Of a stretch of 64,000 bases of DNA, positions 33,901 through 44,713 are shown piece after piece. The stretch's first letter is position 1. The number at the start of each line of letters is the position of its first letter. The notes under the pieces were generated by a model that ran no database searches, had not been told where the DNA came from, and was given only the letters and a program-made list of their open reading frames with translations. The stretch comes from Dendrocalamus latiflorus (taxonomy: Eukaryota > Streptophyta > Magnoliopsida > Poales > Poaceae): contig CM029632.1 in assembly GCA_017311315.1 (NCBI GenBank), positions 14,561,589 through 14,625,588 of the forward strand, read 5' to 3'. A program made the position numbers and the translations under genes.

Positions 33901-36900
33901 ATTGGCCTCATGTTGAATATAAACGCTATTTATAACATGATATCAGAGCAAACCTAGGGTTTGTGTCAAGTCGCCGCCGCCGCCTGGCTTTGTCTCCACT
34001 ATGCTTGTCGTCATCACGCCGTCGCCGCTGGATCGTTGTTCAGCTGCCACCGCCACTCCGACCAACATCGAGGTTCCCAGTGTCGACGCCATGATGCCTC
34101 CACTAGCCCGGCGTCTGAGGTTCACTTCGCGAGTCACCTCGCACTGTCCGGGGCTGATCCATTGCTGTCGGATCGGTTGCCGCATATCTTCTCTGCCAGA
34201 CGTCAGTCGCCACTACAAGCCAGGCCCGCCGTTCGGTCACCTCCCATCGATGCACTCTTTCTGCGTGCCCTCGCCATTGGATGTCATCATCTCCTCCCGG
34301 ATCTGCATGGATTCGGGCTAGCCGAGCCCATTGTCGCTGTCTACGCTGTTGGGATGTCATTGCCAGCCGCCGGGCCCACCGCCAGACTGTTGCTGCCAAA
34401 GTCGTCGCCCACCCGACCGTCAGAGCCATCGCCCACCCACGCGCTGGAGCCTGGTCACGCTCCATCCGGTTGCGACGCCCTACGCCTTTTTCTTTAGCGT
34501 GACTGCCGAAACATAAAGTTTTCTAATCGGTTTCTTTCAGTAAAAAAATGAAAAAAGGAAAAAAATCTCATTGATGTTCTCAATTATCGGGACTGGTTTC
34601 AGCACATGCGCCTCCACATGCATGGTCAGCGCCTTGGGAGTTTCTTACCAGTGAGTTGCCTTGTCTGCCTCGCTTTGCTCCACCTGCTGACCCTGTGCTT
34701 TCGAAGAATGCTTCTGAAGATGCTCGTAAGGAGGCATCTGATACTTTCGAGAATGCCATAGAGACTTTTCAGACTCGGTATGCTGCCTACAAGACATGGA
34801 TTGATGAGAATGCCTATGCCTTTGCTATTATGGTTGCTAGCATAGAGGTGCATCTCACTAGGGATGTGGTTGGCTTGGCTTCAGCACAGTTGATGTGGGC
34901 ACATCTGTTCAACCACTACGAGTCGTCTGGTGATTCTTTGTATCTTGTTGTGTGTTAGGAGCAGGCGTTGCAGTAGGGAGATGCCACGGTGGACGAGTTC
35001 TATGCCCAGTTATTCGTGGTATGGCGTCAGATTAACTCTTTGGGACCAGGTGTTTGTCACACTTGTCAGTACTGTTAGCGTCAGTAGTTCCACTTGGAGT
35101 TTCGTCGCATCTACGACTTCTTGACATGTCTCTGGGCTGAGTATGTGCAGACTCCTGCTCAGTTGCTGGCTCGCTACCCTCGTGTGACTGTTGGAGGTCT
35201 TTGCAGCTGTTCGTACTGAGATTCGCCTTTGTGGTGCGGGTTTGCTGCTGTCACCGTCGTTTTCTTCGGTTTTGGCAGCTCCTCCAGCTTTTGCTACAGA
35301 AAGAAAGATTTGCGTCGAGGTGGCCGTCCTCTAGATGGCAATGGAGGTTCCTCCTCTCAGAGATCTGGTGCTTTTGACACTCAGAAGCTTCTCACACTAT
35401 TGCGTCGCATGGCTGCTTTTGCACCGTCCAATTCTGTTGCACAATCTTCTCGTGAGAGACCATCTTCTGCTTCTCCTTCCTCAGTTATATCACCTTGGAT
35501 TCTTAACTTCGGTGCTTCTTTTTATATGATAACTGATTCCACCAATCTCACTTCCGTTAGCCCTCTAGCTACTATTATCATTGTTCATACAGCAGATGAT
35601 ACATCTCTTTCTATCGCAAGATGTTGCACTATTTCCAATTCCTCTGTTTATGTTCCTGTTGTTTCTCATGTGCCAAAACTAACCATGCAACTCACATCTG
35701 CCGGATTACTCACTGATCATGGTTGTCGTGTTATTATTGACTCTGATTCTTGTTGTGTTCAGGATCGCCGAATGGGGACTCTGGTTGGTATTGGTCCTCG
35801 CTGTCGTGATTCATGGCGACTCTAAGAGCTTGACTGGCTTCATCTTCCTTCCGCTGCCCTGTCAGTCTTGTGGCCTTTGCTTTTGCTGCATCCTCCATTA
35901 CGTCTTTTGCTCAGTGGCATCATCGTTTGGGCCATATTTGTGGGTCGTGTCTATCTTCTTTAGTTCATTGTGGTCTTTTAGGGTCTGTCTAGTGATGCTT
36001 TTCTAAATTATCAGGGTTGTAAGTTTGGCAAACAGCTTCAACTCTCCTATCCCCTCAGTGAGTCAGTGTCACAGAGTTCTTTTGATTTTGTTCATTCTGA
36101 TGTATGGGGTCCGGCTCCCTACGTTTCGAAAGGAGATCATCGATATTATATAATTTTTATTGATGATTTTTTTCGCCACATATGGATATACTTTATGTCA
36201 TCTCGTAGTGAGGTTCTATCCATCTATAAGAATTTTGTAACCATGATCCGTACTCAGTTTGACTCTCCTATTTGTGTTTTTTTGTGCTGATTCCGCTAGG
36301 GAGTACTTGTCGGGAGTCCTTTGTTGTTTTCTTGCTGAGTAGGACACTCTATCTTAGTTTTCTTGTCTTGGTGATCATGCCCAGAATGATGTCGTTGAAC
36401 GAAAGCATTGTCATCTTCTTGAGATAGCCCATGCTCTTATGCTTGCTTCTACTTTCCCACTACACTTTTGGGCTGAGGTTGTTTCTACTGCCACCTTCCT
36501 GATTAATATCCAGCCTTCTGCTATTCAAGGTGGGATCCCAGTTGAGCGTCTCTATGGCAAGATTCCTGATTATTCTAGACTTTGTCTCTTGGGTGTGTGT
36601 GTTATGTTCTTGCACCTCGTGAGCGCACCAAACTGACCGCTCAATCTGTAGAGTGCGTTTTTCTGGGCTATAGTGCTGAGCATTAGGGATATCGTTGTTG
36701 GGATCCTGTTAGGCGAAGCATATGAATTTCTCAAGACGTCACTTTTGATGAGTCTCGTCCTTTCTACCCTCGTCCTTCTCCTTCCACAACTCCAGCATCT
36801 CTTGTTGAGCCACTTTCTTTCCTGACTTTTCCTGCCACCCCCATAGTCACCACACCACCACAGCCTTTGATCTCTCCAGTGCCTCTACCGTCGGTGCCTC

Positions 36901-39900
36901 CTTCACTATCGGCACCCTCTCTAGAAGTTCCTCCTGGCATTGTTCCTTATCCTCTCTACAAAACTCATCCGCGAGTTTAGGATTCTTTTGATGCGCCATC
37001 TTCTTCTGATGGATCATCTTGGGCCTCTCCTCGATATGCTCTTTGTGATCGCTAGTCTATTCGGCCTCTTGAGCGCTTAGGTTTTGCTGCTGCTGCTCTT
37101 GCTGAACCAACTTCGTATTGTGATGTTGCTGTTCATTAGGAGTAGCAGCATGCGATGGCAGAGGAGATCGCTGCCTTTGAGCGTACTGGCACATGGGATC
37201 TTGCCCCTCTTCCTGCACGTGTTACTCCTATCACGTGCAAGTATGTCTACAAGGTTAAGACCCACTTTGATGGTTCTTTTGAGCACTACAAGGCTCGTCT
37301 TATGGCACGTGGTTTTCAACAAGAGCATGGTCGTGATTATGATGAGACTTTTGCTCCTCTGACTCACATGACCACTATCCACTGATGCGGATCCACTAGC
37401 ATTCTTCCACGCACACCGCAGCACGTGAACAAAGGGTAGAGAAACCGAAGTTTCAGCGAGTAGAATCCAACACCACAATTGGATTCAACACACCAAGAGC
37501 AATTCCTCGATGGAAATCTCAAGAACACGCCAACAATGGCCACCAAACCATGGTGATTTTCTGGTTTCTATTTCTCAAATCAAAGTCTCCGTCACAATGG
37601 GGCTAAGGCCCTGGCCTTATATTGGTGCACAATGCACGGCCTTGATTACAACTCACGCACTACTTGGCCTAAGGCCGAAACAAACTCCAATACGAACTAA
37701 AAAGGAAATACCTAAACTGCTACCTCTGGATTCTCTCTTAATTTGCGATCTGACTATGAGGATTTCGTGGCTGGCACCTTGTCCATTATGTGGGGCTTCC
37801 AAATAGCTTTCCAACGAGTCCAAGAACGCCCAAATCGGACTCCGTTTGTGAAAGTTATGGACGTTTTAGTATCGGTCTTGCCAGCTGTCCCAATCCGAGT
37901 CCGAATCAGTTTCAAATCTTTATATGTTTTGTTTTCTGGTTCAAGGGGCTTCCAAATCCGTTTGGAACCTGAAAAGGAATCCTTCTCAACCTTTAGAAAG
38001 TCATGGTGTGGTCGGATTTTACCCTTACTTGCATTGCAATACTCGAACTCTTTATGTTTTGCAAGTCTCGCGCGTCTCTCCGGACAGCTCGTGCAGCATC
38101 CAATGAAATTGCCATAACTTTGTGTAGGAAGCTCCAAATCAAGTGCCGTTTGATTCGTTGAAAAATAGACTTCATTAGCTTTCCAAATATGTCTTTTGTG
38201 CACATTAGAAACCTCAGAATTGGTATTCAAAGCTTCTTGAACATTATGCACAGAACTGCAAGCACTAACCAAAGTTGTAGTGCTACTTGGTGCCACATCA
38301 TCCACTCTTCTTGCTTTGACATTTGTTTTGGCTTGGTCCATCTCTCAGCATGATGTCAAGAATGTCTTTCTCAATGGTGACCTGTGTGAGGAGATTTATA
38401 TGCAGCCACCATCAGGGTATTCTGTTTCTGAGGGTATGATTTGTTGCCTTCGTCGATCTCCTTACATCCTCAAGCAAGCTCGTCGTGCCTAGTTTGATTG
38501 TTTCTCTTCTGTTATCACTACAGCTGGTTTCTCTTCTAGTGCTCATGATTCTGCTCTTTTTATTCACACTTCGCCTTGTGGTCGGACGTTTTTCCTTTTG
38601 TATATTGATGATAGTATCATTACTGGAGATGATTTTCAGTACATCACTTTTGTAAGAGCATCTTAGTGAGCAGTTTCTTATATCTGATATGGGCCCTCTT
38701 CACTACTTTCTTGGGATTGAGGTTATTTCTACGCCTGAGAGATTTTATCTGTCATAAGAAAAGTATATCTAAGACCTTGATCGTGCTTCTCTTACTAATC
38801 AGCACACAGCTAAGACTCCTATGGAGCTTATGTTCACTTCGGCTCGCTGATGGTGAGCTTCTTCGTGATCCTACTCGCTATCGTCACCTTGTTGAGAGTC
38901 TTGTTTATCTTGGTGTCGCTCGGCCTGATATTTCGTACCCACATCCTGAGTTAGTTTGTTTCTGCCCCTACTCAACTCCACTATAGTCATCTTTTTCGTG
39001 TTCTACGATATCCTCGTGGAACCATCTCTCGTCGTCTCTGTTTCCCTCACTTCAGCTCTTTACAACTTCATGCATATTGTGATGCTAACCTGGGCTAATG
39101 ATCACTCTGATCGCCGGTCTCTCTTTGTCCATTGTGTTTTTCTTAGTGGTTCTCTCATCGCTTGAAAGACTAAAAAGCAGACAACAGTTTCTTGTTCGAG
39201 TGTTTAGACTGAGTTGCAAGCTATGGCCTTGTTGACTACGGAGGTTACTTGGCTACGATGGTTATTTGAGGATTTTGGTGTTTCTGTTTCTGCACCGGTT
39301 TCTCTTTTGTCTGACAGTACAAGTGCTATTAGTATTACTAAAGATCCGATGAAGTATGAGCTTACAAAGCATATTGGTGTTGATGCTTTCTACATGCGAA
39401 CACAAGTGCAAGACTAGGTTGTTACTCTTCAGTATGTGCCTTTAGAGGTTCAGTTGGCAGACTTCTTCACCAAGGCACATGCCAGAGCCCAGCACAACTT
39501 CTCTCTCTCTAAACTTCATGTTGTTGATCCATATAAATTTGAGGGAAGTGTTTGTTGTGTATTATTGTTTGTATATTTTCCTTGTTGTATAATGGCTTAT
39601 CTGCATATATGCCATACCTATATTTGTATATATATTGGCCCATTGGCCTCATATTGAATACAAGTGCTATTTATAACAACATTGACTAGCATGATTGCTA
39701 ACTATAATATTGACAATGCAGAGGTAGTTTGTTTCAGTTGATCCATCGACCCAACAACCAGTTGGATGAAAGAAAGCGTTTAAGGATGGCACTTGATGTG
39801 GTATGCCTAAAATAGTTTGTTATCCTGGTTCACTCGTATGGAGAACTTTGGGATGATTTGTTTTTGCACTTGGTTCTTGTTTGCCACAGGCCCGTGGTAT

Positions 39901-42596
39901 GAATTATTTGCACAATTGCACCCCTGTTGTAGTTCATCGAGATTTGAAATCTCCAAATCTACTTGTTGACAAGAACTGGGTTGTTAAGGTAATAAACAGG
40001 TCCCATTAACAGTGATATGCTTTCAGTTTTTATCATTTCTAGCTAAATAGCCATTTTCACTTTTCTTGTTATTATCCAGGTTTGTGATTTTGGTTTATCA
40101 CGTATGAAGCATAGTACCTTCCTTTCCTCAAGATCCACAGCTGGAACAGTAAGCTTGCTTATGATTATGTCTAATAGAATATTTTCCATTTGTATGAGAA
40201 TAAGAAACTTTTTTTGTTTTCAAAAGCATCAGGAGTATATGCAGCTTATATGTTGGTTCTGCTTATTAATGAATTTATTTTTGTCACTATAATATGGATA
40301 TGTGTAGGATCAAGGTTCCAAAAACCGGAACCGGAAGAAATCCCGGTCGGCGGCCGGTAACGGTAACCGGGCGGTTACCGGCCGGTTACCGGAAAAACCG
40401 GTAAAAAACCGGGCACAATTTGAAAATCAAAATTTGAATTTTGAAACCGGTAACCGAAAAAACCGGCCGGTAACCGGAGAAACCGGCCGGTAACCGGAAA
40501 ACCGGAAAAAAACCGGTCAAAATTCGAAAAATCAAAAATTCATACCGGCCGGTTTTTTGTTTACCGGTCTCTACCGGTAAAACCGGTAACCGGCAGTTAC
40601 CGGCCGGTAACCGCCGGGATTTTGAACCATGTGTAGGATAATACCATACATACCTCCATTGAGGAGGAAAAGCATTAAAATGCTTTGCGACTCCCGATTT
40701 TAATTTGGGAGGATGATTGGTGCAAGTAGCTAGAGGGGTTGGGAGAATGTCGTTGGCCAGTCCTAGAAGCATATTTAGGATTCATTCTTTGATTTATTTT
40801 GATATGATTCTTCTGTAAACTTGCATGTTTGATTCATCATTTGATTATGCATAGTTACACTATAAATTATATTTGCATTCCTTTGGGTATGAGAATGAAA
40901 CGGATTAGAAGGATGGTTAGATGATGAAATTAATGTATCAATAAGGACACTATAGACTTGTTGTGGTCATGTTCACAGAAAGTTCTTAGGCACTACATTC
41001 TAATGTATCCTCACTTGTTTTTGCTGTGTGTTTGCTTTACTACGGTCAAGTTAGCATTACATCTGTTAGAATTTAGAACTTTGATGGTCTCATATCTGGA
41101 TATGTTTTGCAAGCTAATGGAATGTGTAATTGATTTACTTCACACATTGGCATTACATATGTTAGTCATAGACTGGTTCTAGGTTAAATACTTCTAGAGG
41201 TTGCTGACTACCTGCATCAATTGCAGGCAGAGTGGATGGCACCAGAAGTACTTCGAAATGAACCATCGGATGAGAAGTAAGTTTTTCATGTTGCTCTCTA
41301 GTTTGTATTGTTTTATCTTCTTTTTTGACAAATGATTTTTCGATTGCTGAATACATTGTGCTTTTTTTTTTTGTTGTAGATGTGATGTTTTCAGCTATGG
41401 AGTTATATTATGGGAACTTTGTACATTACTACAGCCATGGGAAGGTATGAATCCCATGCAAGTTGTTGGAGCTGTTGGTTTTCAGCAACGTCGCCTTGAT
41501 ATTCCAGCCGATGTGGATCCTGCTGTAGCGGATATAATAGAGAGATGCTGGCAGACGTTAGTAAGCTTTATCTTGCTGGGTTGCAATGGTTGTTTTCTAA
41601 ATATATTCAGCATCATCTAAAATATAGAATGATGCTGGTAGACGTTAGTAAGCTTTATCTTGCTGGGTGGCAATGGTTGTTTTCTAGAAGGGAAATTTAG
41701 AGTACTATTTTCTCTATTATGCATAAAATCTTTTTTTCGAGTAATTTGTTGTAGGAAGCTGTTCTGTTCAAGACCTTGTGCATTGTGCTAGCCACATCCA
41801 AGTTAGATGAAGTTTTCCTTTTTTTACATAATGCAAGGAGAAGTCATAAATTTGAAACATGAACAACTTTACATGCCTTTTTTGATTTCTAAATAGGACA
41901 CTGTCATTGCTAGTGATTTTTTGAATGCTAGAATAAGGTAGTACTCATGCTATTCCTACTACATTCTTTTTTCTATCTCTGTTTTTCATACATAGCAAAG
42001 TTTTGGATGACACATTTGCTGAGGTATTTGTATTTTTCAAAGTTATAGTTGCTAGTGTCCTTTTAGTAGTAAAAAACTTGTAAACTTGTTCAGATATCAG
42101 ATTCATAGTTATTTTGCTTAGATAATAAAATGTTAAAATTTTCTATCATATTTCAACTTGCATAAAATGGTGAAAGTGAAGGCAACTTCTCTGTATTTCA
42201 TATTCAGTTTATATGCCTAATTGGAGTATGTTTAGAGAAGTCCCTATTGTGTCATTGTGTGTGAAGGGATAAAAGAAATTTTTCCGCATTATACTGAAGA
42301 AGCAAATATATATTGTAAAAACTTAATTACATTTTCGATATCTTAAAGTGTGATGCTTTTCTTGTTTCTGTTATCAATCTTTTATATGTCCAACTTTATT
42401 TAGATGTAAGCTTAGTATCTCAATTCTACTGTATATTTTGTTTGATTGTAGAGACCCAAAGATGCGTCCGTCATTTTCAGAGATCATGGCTGCCTTAAAA
42501 CCGTTATTGAAAAAACGTGCCTGCCAACCAACCAACCAACAAGACAGCGAGTACAAAAAACAGATGACTAAGAAGATGGAGATCAATATCAGCTAA
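18974..42596 (+). CDS. Raf-like MAP kinase kinase kinase, SIS8/EDR1 type, 13 exons
   Basis: This is a serine/threonine kinase of the plant Raf-like MAP3K group, known for roles in stress, sugar and defence signalling. My exons are 18974-19468, 20128-20565, 20918-21021, 21216-22585, 22749-22789, 23397-23465, 31027-31127, 39722-39800, 39890-39988, 40080-40148, 41227-41276, 41380-41556 and 42452-42596. All are GT-AG and in phase, giving 1078 residues. The N-terminus MKNFLRKLHIG and a UIM-like Glu-rich helix (about 110-150) precede an EDR1-type domain (about 150-360). A low-complexity linker with Ala runs follows. The kinase domain (about 790-1060) has VGLGSFGEV, Lys in VAVKKF (about 821), HRDLKSPN (Asp 917), DFGLSR (935) and APE (960-962). 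No stop or frameshift is seen. Introns 6 and 7 (7.6 and 8.6 kb) are swollen by retrotransposons. The closest match I know is Arabidopsis SIS8; orthology is inferred. Confidence 0.93.
23825..24054 (-). repeat. 3' LTR of Copia element 2
   Basis: This is a 230-bp terminal repeat next to the purine tract (24055-24063 on the plus strand reads as C's, so G's in the element). It is the downstream LTR because the element is transcribed from the minus strand. It is bounded on the left by the target duplication ATATT. Confidence 0.93.
24055..25407 (-). pseudogene. Copia 2 reverse transcriptase and RNase H
   Basis: This is a single open minus-strand frame (visible from 25395 down to 24049, running a few bases into the LTR) with GVDYAETFSPVVK, FDVKNAFLHG, SLYGLKQAPRAWY and the catalytic YVDDIVL of reverse transcriptase. 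RNase H follows with YSDADWAGC, GYAVFLGDNLVSWSSKRQ and the Glu of SAEAEYRG. The enzyme copies element RNA into cDNA. The coding part is intact here, but its N-terminal residues are cut off by the hAT insertion at 25408. Removing the hAT element and one 8-bp target copy would rejoin the two halves in the same frame. Confidence 0.9.
25416..26509. mobile_element. Non-autonomous hAT element inside Copia 2
   Basis: Inverted ends TAGGGGTGAAAACGGAT and the complement of TACGTTTTCACCCCTA, with a perfect 8-bp duplication TTTGTACC (25408-25415 and 26510-26517), mark a hAT-type element of 1094 bp. It is AT-rich, with many GGATA/ATCCG repeats near each end that act like subterminal binding sites. There is no transposase. 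It disrupts the retrotransposon reverse transcriptase and is therefore younger than that insertion. Confidence 0.9.
26510..28662 (-). pseudogene. Copia 2 protease, integrase and start of reverse transcriptase
   Basis: The minus-strand frame beginning at about 28569 carries the protease active site (YFDSGATSHMVSD), the GAG-pre-integrase motif WHRRLGHPG, and the integrase core with HCDLWTSPV, QCDNGREFDN and a Glu in NGKAERIIRS. The frame ends at 26761. The reverse transcriptase start (WRAAMEDEYTALLQNHTWDL) is in another frame that covers 26797-26507, so a frameshift lies near 26800-26830. It continues to the hAT insertion. It encodes protein-processing and DNA-integration functions but is broken in this copy. 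Confidence 0.85.
28663..30087 (-). pseudogene. Copia 2 gag, ended by a single TAG in the gag-pol frame
   Basis: The 474-residue frame starts at 30087. Residues 1-110 are an Ala/Arg/Glu-rich coiled-coil-like stretch with an internal duplication (ARERAA units). The UBN2-type Gag body spans about 135-320 (SGHYSRWRELFLLALGKF, then LYLDAEFRNFVQGELS). A Gly/Ser-rich basic region and PAGFHGQ repeats follow. The frame ends at a TAG (28663-28665) that lies in the same reading frame as the protease downstream, so one nonsense codon separates gag from pol. It could be a mutation or, less likely, a read-through site. No clear CCHC knuckle is seen. An upstream ATG near 30150 in another frame may be the original start. 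Confidence 0.8.
30223..30452 (-). repeat. 5' LTR of Copia element 2
   Basis: This is a 230-bp terminal repeat that carries the promoter for minus-strand transcription. The primer-binding site lies immediately inside it (30211-30222). It is followed on the right by the target duplication ATATT. Confidence 0.93.
31501..32187. mobile_element. hAT-like element with ACCGGT-rich ends, kinase intron 7
   Basis: The left end CAGGGTTGAAAAAACCGG and right end CCAACCTTG are roughly inverted, and both subterminal regions are rich in GGTTACC and ACCGG units. The flanks GTGACCAT (31493-31500) and GTGCCCAT (32188-32195) form an 8-bp target duplication with one mismatch. The 687-bp interior has no intact frame. 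It belongs to the same GGTTACCGG-rich class as the element at 40310-40629. Confidence 0.72.
32196..33801. other. Intron 7 sequence without identified features
   Basis: About 1.6 kb of kinase intron 7 between a hAT element and Copia element 3. Short frames occur on both strands, but none resembles a known protein. The segment 32220-33120 has the look of old transposon-derived sequence, yet I find no paired ends or target duplication. I see nothing else in it. Confidence 0.4.
34626..37383 (+). pseudogene. Copia 3 gag, integrase and first half of reverse transcriptase, decayed
   Basis: Fragments in changing frames show the Gag body (about 34656-35100, with TFQTRYAAYKTWIDEN and LMWAHLFNHYESSGDS), integrase (36066-36640, FDFVHSDVWGPAPYVSKG, then HFWAEVVSTATFLINIQP) and the start of reverse transcriptase (37155-37380, TWDLAPLPARVTPITCKYVY, then RLMARGFQQEHGRDYDETFA). 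Many stops and frameshifts separate them. A long GC-rich leader without protein homology covers about 33950-34560. The reverse transcriptase breaks off at the nested element at 37384. Confidence 0.8.
37384..38299. mobile_element. 916-bp inverted-repeat element nested in Copia 3
   Basis: The host reverse transcriptase frame stops at 37383 and resumes at 38300, with ATCCACT present on both sides (37377-37383 and 38300-38306) as a 7-bp or longer, partly mismatched duplication. The ends are inverted: GATGCGG at left and the complement of CCACATC at right, with a further imperfect match inside. This resembles a Mutator-like element, but class is not certain. It contains a block (37807-37870) about 80% identical to one in the Mutator-like element at 2386-2450. 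No coding content is recognised. Confidence 0.65.
38307..39515 (+). pseudogene. Copia 3 second half of reverse transcriptase and RNase H, decayed
   Basis: The frame resumes with AWSISQHDVKNVFLNGDLCE and continues to a degenerate catalytic segment (LLYIDDS-like, about 38599-38610), then RYRHLVESLVYLGVARPDIS and, in RNase H, ADFFTKAHARAQHNFSLSKL near the end. Several stops and frameshifts are visible. The last fragment ends 30 bases before the purine tract and 3' LTR. Confidence 0.75.
40310..40629. mobile_element. hAT-like MITE, 320 bp, kinase intron 10
   Basis: The element is built almost entirely from ACCGG, GGTAACC and GGTTACCGG units on both strands, so it can fold on itself. It is flanked by the direct repeat TGTGTAGGA (40301-40309 and 40630-40638), 8 or 9 bp depending on where the ends are set. 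Its ends, CAAGGTTCC at left and GAACCA at right, are roughly inverted. It is non-coding and sits between the kinase exons encoding DFG and APE. Confidence 0.78.
41544..41686 (+). repeat. 87-bp tandem duplication copying the exon 12 splice donor
   Basis: The sequence from GATGCTGG through the GTTAGTAAGC donor and on to GTTTTCTA occurs at 41544-41599 and again from 41631, with two mismatches and a spacer, for a period of 87. The first copy includes the last bases of kinase exon 12 and its 5' splice site; the second carries a matching decoy donor. Use of the second site would read through intron sequence and leave the kinase frame. Confidence 0.8.
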
Positions 42597-44020
42597 CAAC
42601 ATAAAAAAAAAAGGTGCATTGGCCATGCCTTCCAGCAGCTGCCCATCTGTAACTATACCATTATTTTGTATAGTAACACCAAATGCATGTCTATGATGAC
42701 AAAGGTGAGATTTTGGTCTTTTTGCCCTCCAAATACAGCTGTAAATTTTCCATCGAAGAAGGCAGAGGTCTGCTGAGCATTACTGCATTAGTCCATCTGT
42801 TGAAAGCCAACCCGAATAAACCCATCCATAAAGCAAACAAAGGAAAAAAGGAAATTCGTGGAAAATTACTGCACAATAATGATGTTGGGCAATGGCACAT
42901 CGGAGTCAGGAACTGACATGCCAGGTAGAACGGGATCATCATCCTCTGTTTAGTCATGTCTTTTGTTTTGCAGTTCTCCACACAAAGGTGGAGTATTCAT
43001 GTTTAAAGCCTCATCAATTGCACTGTTATTTGACAGAAAGGTCGTTTCATCTTGAGCATCAAGCTTGAAGCCCTTGTGTATATCACATCTTGACAAATTC
43101 GTCAGAATTGACAGTTAGATTGCAAAAGAAAATCTGTTGTTTGTACTTAATCACCATTCTTTACCAGAACAATATTTTCTCAGTTTTTATTCCCCCCTTA
43201 TTTCTTGGTGTGCGACAGAGCAGAGCAGTAATTGAAACTACAGCCTTCAGCTGTTTGCTGCACATGAACCTATATGCATTTTTCTGAAAATACATAGCAA
43301 TGAACAACTGAACATTTTCCCCACATTTTCGTCTTTTCTTTATCATCTACACATCATTATTTATGACAGTTGTTCTCAGGCGGTTGAGTTGCTCCTTGTC
43401 ATGTCTATATCATGATTCATGTTATTGGTGGAAATTGTGAGAAAGAAGATCTACGATTGTACCATGGTGTCAAACTGTCAATTGCCAAACGCTCTATCCT
43501 AGCATATTGTACATCTGTTACATGTAGAATTCTATATCCTACAGGACTTTGTGCTGATCTCTAATGGCCTTGTAGCTGGATCTGGTCTGTTTGATGGCGA
43601 CCGACTCAACAATTAAAACTTGTCATACATCATACTTCTATATAACTAGCTAGCTCGTCTGACCTTTAGGATTTGATATTCTGTAGTGCTTTCCACAAGG
43701 CACGGTGTCCATTGCAAAGCACCAATTCGAAGTTGGAAGAATGAACTCATCGTAATTATCTCAGCCATCCAGCATACGCTCGAACGATCATTCTTGTAAT
43801 GGATGAAACTCTGCACCATCCGAACGTAGCAATGGAGGATAGTGATGGGCAGCTGTTGGAATTTTTTTAGAAAATCAAGTTTTAATTCTGAATTATAGTA
43901 TTGTAATTGCTTTTTGTTTTGCAGTTTTAACTATATGTCACTCTACAGTTAGATGGTTTGGGCTAGTCGTCCAACGGTTAGATGATAATCCTCTAGTAGG
44001 AACCGTTGGATGAATTTAAA
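42597..44020 (+). other. 3' untranslated region and downstream flank of the kinase gene
   Basis: The region after the kinase stop codon is AT-rich and has no recognisable gene. The first few hundred bases are presumably 3' untranslated region. I cannot fix the polyadenylation site. A 9-bp inverted repeat (CCAACGGTT and AACCGTTGG) lies near 43972-44010. I see nothing else. Confidence 0.45.
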
Positions 44021-44713
44021 AAATAATATAATTATTTTATTAATTTGATGGAAATAATTGTGGGGGTAAATGGTAATTGTCGTAGATAATACACTTAGTA
44101 AATCTTATTTGTAAGTTTTTTTTAAAAAATAAAGGGCAGACAATGTCGGCTGATTCGTAAGTATAAAAGTAAGTGATATTGCGATATAATAGAGAATTCG
44201 TACACAAAGGAAGGCAAAGCAAAATATGTACACAACAAAAAATAGTACACAAAGTAGGAGGAAGACCCACTACGCGCCACCAGCCACACCACTCGCAGCA
44301 CCTCATCACCATCGTGGAGGTGTTCTGCACAGCTCAATCGACTATTTCAGAGAGGCATGCAAATGCCGCCAACCCATAAACACCATACTTGCCCGAAAAT
44401 TACAACGTATATGTAGACGAAGACAGAGAAGGGTCAGTCGCACACAGTGCACATGATGGGTAATACGGAGCTTAAGGTACAAGTTTCTTCGAGCGTGGCT
44501 ACTGGTAGAAGATACTTGGCGCTACCCACATAGTGTTGTAGAGGGGGCGCATTGGACGCGGCTGGCCATCGTTGTAGTGGCACGAACATGTGCAGCTAGG
44601 ATTCGCACAGCAGCACGTGTGATCACAAAAAACTTCCTATGTTGACGACCTACTCGTTGCCCCTCTCGCACTACATCTATTGGCGGATGTCATTGTTCTA
44701 CTCATTGAGATTG

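Larger units (their letters stand above)
33807..39678 (+). mobile_element. Copia LTR retrotransposon 3 in kinase intron 7 (old, short LTRs)
   Basis: Very short LTRs (33807-33937, 131 bp, and 39549-39678, 130 bp) begin TGTT and end TATAACA, and a perfect 5-bp target duplication ACATT (33802-33806 and 39679-39683) flanks them. The primer-binding site TGATATCAGAGC (33938-33949) is one base off the plant initiator-Met consensus, and a purine tract GAGGGAAG precedes the 3' LTR. By hand the LTRs differ at about 19 of 130 positions, so this is the oldest LTR insertion in the window. It lies in the same orientation as the kinase. A 916-bp element interrupts its reverse transcriptase region. Confidence 0.92.
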
